Positions 34,945 to 43,205 of a stretch of DNA of 64,000 nt are shown here, piece by piece. Where the stretch lies: NCBI GenBank assembly GCA_963707695.1, contig CAVPQY010000002.1, positions 248,001 through 312,000 of the forward strand, written 5' to 3'. A program made the position numbers and the translations under genes. This DNA is from JAOPZW01 sp963707695 (GTDB lineage: Bacteria > Actinomycetota > Thermoleophilia > Solirubrobacterales > Solirubrobacteraceae). Position 1 is the first letter of the stretch, and each line of letters opens with the position of its first letter. The notes below the pieces were generated by a model. That model had not been told where the DNA came from. It searched no databases and worked only from the letters and a program-made list of their open reading frames with translations.

Positions 34945-36285
34945 ATGCGCGCCCTGGTCGCCGTCCTGACGACGGCCGTCGCAGTGCTCGCCCTCGCCGC
35001 CGTCGCAGACGCCCGTGAACTGGCCCTCAGGCCGGTTGCCAAGCGCGGGCACGTCTACGTCTTCCGGCTCGGGTCGCTGCGCGGCAAGGAGCACCTCGTG
35101 GCCTCCGCCACGCTGCGGGCCCCCGGCCTGCAGCGGGCCCTGGCCGTGCCCCGGGTCCGCCGCGCCGTGCGGCGCGGCCACCTCTCCGTGCGCGTGCGCC
35201 GTCACCGGCGCCCGCGCCTCGTCGTGCGCCTCGACCGGCACCGGCCGTCGGCACCCGGGCCGCTGCTGGCCGCCTGCGAGCCCGCCGGCGTGGGGCTCGG
35301 CTGGGGGGCCGCCAAGGACGACATCGGGATCGCCGGGTACCGCGTGCTGCGCGACGGCAAGCCGGTCGCCCGGACGGCCGCCAGCCAGACGGCGTGGACC
35401 GACCGTGGCGTGAAGGCCTGCAAGCGCCACACGTACGCGGTCCGCGCCATCGACCGCGTGGGCCGGCGCTCGAGGCTCTCGAACCGCGCGCGCGCCGCCG
35501 CCGCCGGGCCGGCCGCCGCCGCGCCGGTCCTGCCGGCGGCTTCCGCGGCGCCCAGGCCGCTGCCCGGCGCCCCTTCGGGGCAGGCCATGCCGCGCGGCGA
35601 CCTCCCCGGGTGGAAGCAGATCTTCACCGACGACTTCCGCACCGACGTCCCGCTCGGCCAGTTCCCGGGGAAGGTCGCGAACGCCTGGGGCGCCTACACG
35701 GACGGCACGAAGGACACGAGCGGCAACGGGCGCTACTTCCCGTCGAAGGTCGTCTCCATCGCCAAGGGCGTCATGGACCTGCACCTGCACGCCGAGGGCG
35801 GCCAGCCGCTCGTCGCCGCGCCGCTGCCCAAGGTCCAGCCCGCGGCGCCCCACGGCCTGCTGTACGGGCGCTTCGCGGTGCGCTTCCGCGCGGACCCCGT
35901 CCCGGGGTACAAGACCGCGTGGCTGCTGTGGCCCGACAGCGGCTCCTGGCCCGCCGGCGGCGAGATCGACTGGCCCGAGGGCGACCTCAACGAGGGCTTC
36001 TGCGCCTACCTGCACCACATGGGTGCGAGCTCGAGCTCCGATCAGGACCGCTTCTGCCCGCGGGCGGCGTTCCCCCAGTGGCACACGGCCGTCCTGGAGT
36101 GGGCGCCGGGCGTCGCACGCTTCATCCTCGACGGCCAGCCCGTCGGCGTCTCGACGAGCCGCGTGCCGAGCTCGCCCATGCACTGGGTCCTGCAGACCGA
36201 GACCCGGCTGAACGGCGGGCCGCCCCCGGCCGGTGCCAACGGCCACGTCCAGATCGACTGGGTCGCGGCCTGGCGCCGCGGCTGA
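34945..36285 (+). CDS. Secreted GH16 glycoside hydrolase with fibronectin III domain
   Basis: 446 residues. A signal peptide at about 1-24 (ALVAVLTTAVAVLALAAVAD) is followed by a basic region, a fibronectin III-like module at about 115-185 (GVGLGWGAAKDDIGIAGYRV, VKACKRHTYAVRAIDRVGRR), an Ala/Pro linker, and a GH16 jelly-roll at about 225-446. The GH16 catalytic motif ExDxxE is present as GGEIDWPEGD. WKQIFTDDFRTDVPLGQFPG and WHTAVLEWAPGVARFILDGQ flank it. The enzyme should cleave beta-glucans or similar polymers outside the cell. The last codons are duplicated just after the stop. Confidence 0.88.
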   Translation: MRALVAVLTTAVAVLALAAVADARELALRPVAKRGHVYVFRLGSLRGKEHLVASATLRAPGLQRALAVPRVRRAVRRGHLSVRVRRHRRPRLVVRLDRHRPSAPGPLLAACEPAGVGLGWGAAKDDIGIAGYRVLRDGKPVARTAASQTAWTDRGVKACKRHTYAVRAIDRVGRRSRLSNRARAAAAGPAAAAPVLPAASAAPRPLPGAPSGQAMPRGDLPGWKQIFTDDFRTDVPLGQFPGKVANAWGAYTDGTKDTSGNGRYFPSKVVSIAKGVMDLHLHAEGGQPLVAAPLPKVQPAAPHGLLYGRFAVRFRADPVPGYKTAWLLWPDSGSWPAGGEIDWPEGDLNEGFCAYLHHMGASSSSDQDRFCPRAAFPQWHTAVLEWAPGVARFILDGQPVGVSTSRVPSSPMHWVLQTETRLNGGPPPAGANGHVQIDWVAAWRRG

Positions 36286-36318
36286 GCCGCGGCCTGGCGC
36301 CGCGGCTGAGCCGCGGCC
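36265..36318. repeat. 24-base tandem duplication over a stop codon
   Basis: Two identical 24-base units (36265-36288 and 36289-36312) followed by six bases of a third. The first unit contains the last codons and TGA of the GH16 gene. Each unit forms a seven-pair hairpin CCGCGGC-TGA-GCCGCGG (36276-36292 and 36300-36316). The pair may act as a terminator between the converging genes. Confidence 0.8.
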
Positions 36319-36368
36319 ACGGCGGCCGTCCGGACGGCGCCAAGCCGCCCGGACGGGCGCCGGACGCC

Positions 36369-37991
36369 TCAGCGGGCGGTGACGATCCCCGGCCGCACGT
36401 GCGGCGTGAGGCGCCGCGCCGCGCGCCGCAGGCCGCGCAGCGTGCCCGCGCTCCCGGCCGCCTGAGCCTGCGGCAGCGCGAAGGGCACGGCCTGGCGGCA
36501 GACCGTGCCGGCCGCCGGGACGGTGCCGGCCTCGAGGTAGCCCTCGATCGCGGCGTCGATGCAGGGCGAGCCCTCGAGGTAGGCCGTGTGGCCGTCCCCG
36601 ATCATCGTCAGCAGGCGGGCGTTGCCCAGCTGCCGGACGAGCCGCCTCGCGCCCTTGTAGGGCGTCGCCGGGTCGTAGCGCGTGCCCACCACGAGCGTCG
36701 TCGGTGCGGACTCCGGCGCCTCGTACGGCCCGTAGTAGACGCCCTTCGGCCGCACCGGCCACAGGGCCTGGGCGAGGTCGTAGTAGCCGCTGTTGAACCA
36801 GAAGTGGTCGAACAGCTCGTAGTCGTCGGCGCCGAGCTCGAGGAAGTCCTCGACATCCGGCTCCGGGAACCTGGACTCGAGCGAGGCGATCGCGAAGAAG
36901 CGGTCCCCGAACGGGTCGTAGCTCCCGTCGTCCAGGCGTCCGTAGTAGGCATCGACGAGGATCCGCACGCCGGTCCCGTCCCCGGCCGCCGCGAGCTGGA
37001 GCGCCTGGGCCAGGAGCCCCCAGGTGTCCTTGCTGTAGAGCGTGACGAGCGATCCGGCGAGCAGGTCGTCGCCGTCGACCGGGCGCGGATCCGTCCCGCT
37101 CGCGGGCAGCGGCTTGGCGTTCATGCTGTCCACGAGGTCGTCGAAGGCCGACCACGGGTCCCCGTCGCCGAAGCCGCAGGTCGCCTGGTCGCGGGCGCAG
37201 GCCTGGAAGAACCGCCCGAGGGCGACCTCGAAGGCCTTCGTCTGCTCCCGCACCGTCTGGATCGGGTCGTTGGAGTACTGGTCGGCGTCCAGCGCCCCGT
37301 CGAGCACGAAGCGCCCCGTGCGCTTCGGGAAGAGCGTCTCGTAGGTCGTGCCGAGGAAGGTCCCGTAGGAGAAGCCGAAGAAGTTGATCCGCTTCTCGCC
37401 CAGCCCCTTGCGGACGAGGTCGAAGTCCCGCGCCACGTTCGCGGTCGAGACGTACGGGAGGATCCGCGGGTTGAGCTTGACGCAGGCGTCGATGTAGGCC
37501 TTGTCGCGGGCGACGAGGTCCTCGCCGTCGACGGTGTCCGGGCGCGCGAACGGCTTGGCCGCCGGGCCGACGACCTCGGGGTTGGACTTGCAGTCGATCG
37601 CGTCGGTGCCGCCCGTGCCGCGCGGGTCGACCCCGATGACGTCGTAGCGGTCGTTCACCGCGGAGAAGACGGCGATGGCGCCGGAGCGCAGCGTCTCGGC
37701 GGTCGCGTCCCCGGGGCCGCCGAAGTTCACGAAGAGCACGCCGAGCCGGTGCTCGGGGTCGGTGGCGGGGTACCGGACGACCGGCAGCTCGAGCTTGCGC
37801 CCGGCGGGGCGGCGGTGGTCGAGCGGGACGGTGGCGGTGGCGCACTGGGCACCGTCGTCGCCGCAGGCGGCGAAGGCGAGCTTCGGCTTCGAGTCGCGGG
37901 CGAGCGCGCCGGACGGGCCCGCGGCGAGGCCGCAGAGCAGGACGGCGACGATGGCGCTCGCCGCCCGCAGGCGGCGACGGGACCAGGGCAT
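36369..37991 (-). CDS. Secreted TAP-like alpha/beta-hydrolase (tripeptidyl aminopeptidase family)
   Basis: 540 residues. Signal peptide at about 1-31 (AASAIVAVLLCGLAAGPSGA). The alpha/beta-hydrolase core has LFVNFGGPGDATAETLRSG (oxyanion), GVDPRGTGGTD, the nucleophile in NFFGFSYGTFLGTTYETLFP, the acid in VVGTRYDPATPYKGARRLV and the His in MIGDGHTAYLEGSPC. The C-terminal TAP domain is typical of actinobacterial extracellular aminopeptidases. It removes N-terminal peptides or acts as an esterase in some relatives. It faces one GH16 gene and diverges from the other. Confidence 0.9.
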   Translation of the reverse strand: MPWSRRRLRAASAIVAVLLCGLAAGPSGALARDSKPKLAFAACGDDGAQCATATVPLDHRRPAGRKLELPVVRYPATDPEHRLGVLFVNFGGPGDATAETLRSGAIAVFSAVNDRYDVIGVDPRGTGGTDAIDCKSNPEVVGPAAKPFARPDTVDGEDLVARDKAYIDACVKLNPRILPYVSTANVARDFDLVRKGLGEKRINFFGFSYGTFLGTTYETLFPKRTGRFVLDGALDADQYSNDPIQTVREQTKAFEVALGRFFQACARDQATCGFGDGDPWSAFDDLVDSMNAKPLPASGTDPRPVDGDDLLAGSLVTLYSKDTWGLLAQALQLAAAGDGTGVRILVDAYYGRLDDGSYDPFGDRFFAIASLESRFPEPDVEDFLELGADDYELFDHFWFNSGYYDLAQALWPVRPKGVYYGPYEAPESAPTTLVVGTRYDPATPYKGARRLVRQLGNARLLTMIGDGHTAYLEGSPCIDAAIEGYLEAGTVPAAGTVCRQAVPFALPQAQAAGSAGTLRGLRRAARRLTPHVRPGIVTAR

Positions 37992-38158
37992 GGGGCCCTC
38001 CTTGGGTCGGGAGACGGGGCGACCCTCGCAGAGCCCGTCCGGAGCGGCAAGCGAGGGTCCGGCGACGGACCGGAGGGCGGCGTTTCGCGGTGGGATCGGC
38101 CGTGAACGACCTGCGCGCGGTGTTTGACGCCGTCCGGTCCGGGTGAGACAAGTTCGCG
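37992..38158. promoter_or_regulatory. Divergent control region of the TAP and GH16 genes
   Basis: 167 bases. On the plus strand GTTT at about 38120, followed 15 bases later by GGGTGA, resembles a SigB/SigF-type promoter (GTTT-N15-GGGTAT) but misses two -10 bases. On the minus strand, GGAGGG just before the ATG at 37991 is a good ribosome site. Confidence 0.3.
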
Positions 38159-39460
38159 GTGCCGTTCCGCCGCCCAGCCGTCCTGGGCCACCGCTCGTGG
38201 CCCGGACTGGTCCCCCTGGCGCTCGTCCTGGCCTGCCCTTCGGGCGCGCTGGCGGCCGCGCCGCGCGTCACCGTGCGCGCCGACTCCGCCCGTGCGCTGA
38301 CGGCCGCCGGCCGGCCCGCGCCGGCGTCGCGCTCGGTCTGCGTGCAGTCCCACGGCGGGCGGCGCATCGCCCGGCTGCGCTTCGCCGTGCCGGCGCCCGC
38401 GGGGACGACGGTCGACCGCGCGACGCTGCGCCTCTACGTCGAGCGCCGCGCGCAGCGGGCCGCCCTGCGGGTCGGCGCGAGCGGCGCCCGCGCCGTCGGC
38501 CGCCGGGGGTGGCTGTCCCTCGACGCCACCACGGTGGCCCGCCGTGGGCCCCGCGTCGACGTCCGGCTCGCCGCCGCCCGCGGCTCCACGTGCTTCACCG
38601 GGCGGCGCTCCAGGGCCCACGCCCCGAGGCTCGCGCTGCGCTACGCGGTGCCGCCGTCCCCCGCGCCGCCGTCCCCTGCGCCGCCCGCGCCCCCGTCCGC
38701 GCCGGGGCCGTCCCCGCCCGCGGCCGTGCAGGAGGCGCCCACGCTCCCGGCGCCGCTGCCGCCGCCCCCGCCGTCGCACGAGCGCCGGCTCCTGCTCGAC
38801 GACCACTTCGACAGCGTCACGGTCGACCCCGCGACCTGGACGCCGGGCTACTGGACGCCGGGCAACGCCTTCTACGCGCCGGGGAACGTCACGCAGGCCG
38901 GGGGGCGGCTGCGGCTCCGCGCCACGTCGCCGATGAACGGCGCCATGGTCCAGACGCTGGGACGCATGACGGTGGAGCGCGGTCGCGTCGAGGTCCGCGC
39001 GCAGACGCCGTACGGCCAGGGGCTCTGGCCCGCGATCTGGCTGCGACCCGTCGACGTGACGCAGGAGTACCCCGAGATCGACGCGCTCGAGACGTGGCAG
39101 ACCGACGCGCAGGTCCCGCCCTTCGACGCCCACTCGCTGTGGATGAACTACCACTGGCTCGACGGCGTGCACAAGCAGGCGCAGACGACGTACGTCGGCC
39201 CCGACGACCTCACGGCCGGGATGCACGACTACGCCGTCGAGTGGAAGCCCGGGCGGATCACCTGGTACGTCGACGGCGAGCGGCGGGGCCGGATCGACGG
39301 TCCCCAGGTGGCCACGACGCCGATGTTCCTCGTCCTGAGCCTCCAGGTCGGCGAGTGGTGGTTCCCCGGCGACACGGGCCGGCCGAGCCCGAAGACCCGG
39401 TTCCCGGCCGACTTCGAGATCGACCGGGTCCGCGTCTGGGAGGATCCGCCGGACGCGTGA
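38159..39460 (+). CDS. Secreted GH16 glycoside hydrolase, second copy
   Basis: 433 residues with a signal peptide at about 1-33 (LVPLALVLACPSGALAAAP). Residues about 35-160 resemble a DNRLRE/TGF-propeptide-like beta domain (RLRFAVPAPAGTTVDRATLR). A Pro-rich linker runs about 163-205. The GH16 domain follows, with catalytic motif EYPEIDALETWQ (ExDxxE), GRVEVRAQTPYGQGLWPAIW and WYVDGERRGRIDG. It should cut beta-1,3 or beta-1,3-1,4 glucans. The start is a GTG. It and the other GH16 protein share only the catalytic domain, so they are not a recent duplication. Confidence 0.88.
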   Translation: MPFRRPAVLGHRSWPGLVPLALVLACPSGALAAAPRVTVRADSARALTAAGRPAPASRSVCVQSHGGRRIARLRFAVPAPAGTTVDRATLRLYVERRAQRAALRVGASGARAVGRRGWLSLDATTVARRGPRVDVRLAAARGSTCFTGRRSRAHAPRLALRYAVPPSPAPPSPAPPAPPSAPGPSPPAAVQEAPTLPAPLPPPPPSHERRLLLDDHFDSVTVDPATWTPGYWTPGNAFYAPGNVTQAGGRLRLRATSPMNGAMVQTLGRMTVERGRVEVRAQTPYGQGLWPAIWLRPVDVTQEYPEIDALETWQTDAQVPPFDAHSLWMNYHWLDGVHKQAQTTYVGPDDLTAGMHDYAVEWKPGRITWYVDGERRGRIDGPQVATTPMFLVLSLQVGEWWFPGDTGRPSPKTRFPADFEIDRVRVWEDPPDA

Positions 39461-39480
39461 GTTCCGCGCGCCGCCCCTCG

Positions 39481-39486
39481 TACCCT
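39481..39486 (+). promoter_or_regulatory. -10 box of a leaderless promoter
   Basis: TACCCT, six bases before the GTG at 39493. Confidence 0.5.
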
Positions 39487-39492
39487 GGGGCG

Positions 39493-41058
39493 GTGACCTC
39501 GACGCGCGCGAGCAGGCCGACGCGACTGCGCGCGGCCCTCGTGGCCGCGGCGGTGCCCCTGCTCGTCCCGGTGCTCGTCCCGGCGACGGCGCACGCCGAG
39601 CGCCGCGTCGTCGAGCGCCCCGCCGCCGGCCCTCCCGGGAGCGTCGTCATGCTCGCCGGCACCGGCTTCCGCGCGCGGCACGCGGTCGTCGTCACGACGG
39701 GCGGGCGGCCCCCGGTGCGGGTCCGCGCCGACCGGCGCGGGCGCTTCACGGCCGCCGTGCGCCTGCGGGGGCGCGTCGGGGGGCGCGTCGACGTGCGCGC
39801 CTCCGACGGCCGCGGGCGCACGATCAGCCGCTTCCGCGTCCGCGCGACGGTGCCCGCCACCCAGACGGCCGAGGCGGTCTCGCAGCACGGTGTGCGCGTG
39901 CGGTGGACGCCGAGCGTCGTGAGCGGCCCCGCCCGCGTCCGGCTGCGGGCCGCCGGCCTGCAGCGCCGGGCGCGCGGCCGCCTCACGTGGGCGGGCCGTA
40001 CGGTCCGCATCCGCACCGACCGCCACGGCGCCGTCGACCGGACCGTGCGCCTCACGGCCACCACGGCACGGGGCCGGCGCGGGTCCCTGCGCGTGCGCGC
40101 CCGCCGGATCGGCTTCGCGGTCCGGCTCCAGCCGGCGGCCTCGCCCACGCCGGTCGACCCGCCGGGCCTCGACGTGCCGCCCCTGGCGCTGCCCGCCTTC
40201 GACGGCGGCGGCGACCCCGTCGTCGCGGCCGCCGGCGACATCGCCTGCGCCCCGGGCGATCCGAGCTTCAACGGCGGCCTCGGGTCCGCGCGGTACTGCC
40301 GCCAGTTCTGGACCTACCGGCTCGTCGCCGCGATGGCGCCCACGGCCGTCCTGGGCCTCGGCGACTTCCAGTACGAGGACGGGACGCTGGCGGCCTACCA
40401 CGGCTCCTACGACCGCTCGTGGGGGCGCCTGAAGGGCATCACCTACCCGGCGCCGGGCAACGGCCACGACTCGTCGGGTGCGGGGGACTACCTCGCCTAC
40501 TGGGCCTCGCGCCTGCCGTCGTCGGCGCCCTACCGGCCCTACTCGTTCGACCTCGGGGGGTGGCACCTCGTCTCGCTCCCGTCGGACTGCCGCAACCCGG
40601 CCATCGACTGCAGCACCGGCGGGACGCTCGACCGCTGGCTGCAGGCCGACCTGGCGGCCCATCCCGCGGCGTGCACGCTGGCCTTCTGGCACAACCCGCG
40701 CTGGAACAGCCCGAGCGCGACGCACCCCAGCAGCGAGTTCGACGTCGCCGCCTTCGCGCAGACCCTCCACGACCACGGCGCTGAGGTCATCCTGTCGGGC
40801 GACAACCACAACTACGAGCGCTTCGCGCCGCAGGACGGCGCGGGCGCCCGCGACACGGCGAACGGCGTGACGCAGTTCGTCGTCGGGACGGGCGGCAAGG
40901 TGCTGATGCCGTTCGTCGGGACCGCGCCGAACAGCAGCGCACGCGACGACCAGCACTTCGGCGCGCTGCGCCTCGCCCTGCACGCCACGTCCTACGCGTG
41001 GCAGTTCGTGACCGAGACCGGCGCCGTCACGGACTCCGGCTCGCGGGCCTGCCACTGA
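39493..41058 (+). CDS. Secreted metallophosphoesterase with IPT-like N-terminus
   Basis: 521 residues. Signal peptide at about 1-36 (LVAAAVPLLVPVLVPATAHA). Residues about 40-110 form an IPT-like module (PPGSVVMLAGTGFRARHAVV) akin to the one in the LamG protein at 6110. The phosphoesterase part at about 240-521 has VVAAAGDIACAPG, VLGLGDFQYEDGTL, a GNGHD in place of GNH(E/D), FWHNPRWNS and LSGDNHNYERFAPQ. The last site lacks the first His of the usual GHxH, so activity or metal use may differ. Expected role: release of phosphate from extracellular esters. Confidence 0.8.
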   Translation: MTSTRASRPTRLRAALVAAAVPLLVPVLVPATAHAERRVVERPAAGPPGSVVMLAGTGFRARHAVVVTTGGRPPVRVRADRRGRFTAAVRLRGRVGGRVDVRASDGRGRTISRFRVRATVPATQTAEAVSQHGVRVRWTPSVVSGPARVRLRAAGLQRRARGRLTWAGRTVRIRTDRHGAVDRTVRLTATTARGRRGSLRVRARRIGFAVRLQPAASPTPVDPPGLDVPPLALPAFDGGGDPVVAAAGDIACAPGDPSFNGGLGSARYCRQFWTYRLVAAMAPTAVLGLGDFQYEDGTLAAYHGSYDRSWGRLKGITYPAPGNGHDSSGAGDYLAYWASRLPSSAPYRPYSFDLGGWHLVSLPSDCRNPAIDCSTGGTLDRWLQADLAAHPAACTLAFWHNPRWNSPSATHPSSEFDVAAFAQTLHDHGAEVILSGDNHNYERFAPQDGAGARDTANGVTQFVVGTGGKVLMPFVGTAPNSSARDDQHFGALRLALHATSYAWQFVTETGAVTDSGSRACH

Positions 41059-41070
41059 GCCCGCGGGGCT
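41058..41070. terminator. Small hairpin between convergent stop codons
   Basis: AGCCC/GGGCT with a three-base loop lies exactly between the TGA of the phosphoesterase gene and the stop of galK. It is short and may be chance. Confidence 0.3.
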
Positions 41071-42113
41071 AGACCTCCTCGAGCACGCGGGCGGGCCCGG
41101 CGGGCGCGACCGGCAGGCAGTCCTCGGGGAGCGCCGTCCCCGGCGGGAAGAGCGCGAGGACCGAGCCGCCGAACCCGCCGCCCATGATCCGCGCGCCGGC
41201 CGCGCCCGCGGCGCGCAGCCGGTCGGCCAGGGCGTCCACGGTCGGCGTCGACACCGCGAACTGGTCGCGCAGCGAGGCGTGCGCGGCGTCGAGGATGGGC
41301 CCGAGCGCCGCGACGTCGCCGTGCCCGAGCGCGGTCGCCGCCTCGTCGACGCGGGCGTCGTCCTGCACCACGTGCCGCGCGCGCCCGCGCAGCGGCACGG
41401 GCAGGCCGTCGGCCTGCTCGAGCGTGACGTCGCGCAGCGCCGCGACGCCGAGCAGCCGCGCGGCCTCCGCGCACTCCTCGCGGCGCTCGTTGTAGCCGGA
41501 CGCCGCGTGCGCGTGGGCCTCGCCCGAGTCGGCGACGGCCAGCGTCCAGCCCGTCGAGCTCGAGCGGCACGGGGCGGACCTCGAGGCTGCGGCAGTCCAG
41601 GCGCAGCGCGTGCCCCTCGCGCCCGAACAGCGCGGCCATCTGGTCGAGCAGCCCGGTCTGCGCGCCCACCCAGTCGTGCTCGACGCGGGAGCAGAGGCGG
41701 GCCAGGTCGCGCCGGTCGCCCGGCTCCCCGGCGCCGGCGAGGGCACGGAGCCCGACGGCCAGCGCGGTCGACAGCGCGGCCGAGGAGGACAGGCCGCTGC
41801 CCTGCGGCACGTCGCCGGCCAGCTCCAGGCGCGCCCCCGGCACGGCGACGCCCTCGCGGCGCAGCTCGGCCACGATCCCGCGCACGAACGCGCGCCAGCC
41901 CTCGGCGGGCTCGGGCGCGCGGACGTCGAAGGCGTCCTCCTCGCCCTCGTCCAGCGCGACGGCCTCGAGGCGGTGCCCGTCGCGCCGCTCGACCACGACG
42001 CGGACACCGCGGTCGAGGGCGAACGGCAGGCAGAGGCCGTCGTTGTAGTCCGTGTGCTCGCCCACGACGTTGACGCGGCCGGGCCCGAAGGCCACGACGC
42101 GGTCAGGCACCAC
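41069..42113 (-). CDS. galK: Galactokinase (frameshifted)
   Basis: GHMP kinase. Motif 1 is GPGRVNVVGEHTDYNDGLCL, motif 2 is GDVPQGSGLSSSAALSTALA and motif 3 is GARIMGGGFGGSVLALFP. The reading frame changes at a CCC on the top strand (41550-41552). With two bases there instead of three the protein reads LELDGWTLAVADSGEAHAHA and is a continuous 347 residues. It phosphorylates galactose at C1 for the Leloir pathway; galE and galT are not in the window. It follows the quinone oxidoreductase gene by 19 bases and may be co-transcribed with it. Confidence 0.9.
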
Positions 42114-42132
42114 GCACCGCCCGCGGCGGCGC

Positions 42133-43119
42133 TCAGCGCCACTCGAGGACGACCTTGCCCGTCGCGCCGCGGCCGTCGATGAGCTCGAGCGCGTCGGCGG
42201 CGTCCTCGGGCGCGAAGCGCGCGCCGACGATGGGCGTGACGAAGCCGTCGTCGACGAGCCGCCCGAGGGCGGCGCCGATCTCTTGGCTGACGTCGGGCTT
42301 GGACATGACGTACGCGCCCCAGCCCGCGCCCACGACCTCCGTGTTGCCCAGCAGCAGCCGGTTGACCCGGACCTCGGGGATCGATCCGCCGGTGAAGCCC
42401 ACGACCACGAGCCGCCCGCCCTCGCGCAGCGCGCGCAGGCTGTCGGTGAAGCGGTCCCCGCCCACCGGGTCCAGGACGACGTCGACGCCGCCGCCCGAGA
42501 GCTCCTTGGCGGCGTCCTTCCACGGGCCGTCGGCGCGGACGACCTCGTCGGCCCCGGCCTCGCGGGCGACGCGCTCCTTCTCGTCGCTGGAGACGACCGC
42601 GATCGTCCGGGCGCCCAGGCCGCGGGCCACCTGGATCGCGGCGGTGCCGACCCCGCCGGCGGCGCCGTGGACGAGGACCGTCTCGCCCTCCGCCAGGCGC
42701 CCGCGCGTCACGAGCGAGAACCACGCCGTGTGGTAGTTCAGGACGAGCGCCGCTCCCTGCGCGAGCTCGAGCCGGTCGGGCAGCGGGAACGTCATGGAGC
42801 TGGGCGCGACGGCGACCTCGGCGAAGCCGCCGAGCATCGTGAAGGCCGCGACCCGGTCGCCGGGCCGGACGCGCGCGTCGTCGGGGGCGCTGCGCACGAT
42901 GCCGCCGACCTCGCTGCCCGGGACGAACGGCAGCGGCGGCTTGACCTGATACTCGCCGCGCGTCTGCAGGACCTCGGGGAACGAGACGCCGGAGGCGTGG
43001 ACGTCGACGACGACCCCCGAGCCCGGCGTCATCAGGTGCGACGCCTCCGGCTCGGGGAGGTCGGCCATGGCCAGCGCGTCGCGCGGACCGCTGAGCTCGG
43101 TGATCTGGAGCGCCCTCAT
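42133..43119 (-). CDS. NADPH:quinone oxidoreductase family zinc-less dehydrogenase
   Basis: 328 residues, MDR superfamily. MRALQITELSGPRDALAMAD opens it; VHASGVSFPEVLQTRGEYQ, VPGSEVGGIV and VLVHGAAGGVGTAAIQVARG (NADPH-binding) follow. No zinc-binding Cys cluster, so it belongs to the Qor-type group that reduces quinones or enones. It lies 87 bases after the acyl-CoA dehydrogenase gene on the same strand and may act in the same pathway. Confidence 0.88.
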   Translation of the reverse strand: MRALQITELSGPRDALAMADLPEPEASHLMTPGSGVVVDVHASGVSFPEVLQTRGEYQVKPPLPFVPGSEVGGIVRSAPDDARVRPGDRVAAFTMLGGFAEVAVAPSSMTFPLPDRLELAQGAALVLNYHTAWFSLVTRGRLAEGETVLVHGAAGGVGTAAIQVARGLGARTIAVVSSDEKERVAREAGADEVVRADGPWKDAAKELSGGGVDVVLDPVGGDRFTDSLRALREGGRLVVVGFTGGSIPEVRVNRLLLGNTEVVGAGWGAYVMSKPDVSQEIGAALGRLVDDGFVTPIVGARFAPEDAADALELIDGRGATGKVVLEWR

Positions 43120-43205
43120 CAGATCCCGCCCGTGCCTGTGCCGTGCATGGGCCGGACCCTAGGGCAGATCGGCGCGCGCGCGGCCCGCGACGTCCGGCGC
43201 GCGGG

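Noticed and set aside
38143..39480. A plus-strand frame through the second GH16 gene that joins the metallophosphoesterase frame
   Set aside because: The upstream part is out of frame with the GH16 motifs; the phosphoesterase signal peptide begins at 39493 with its own TACCCT box.
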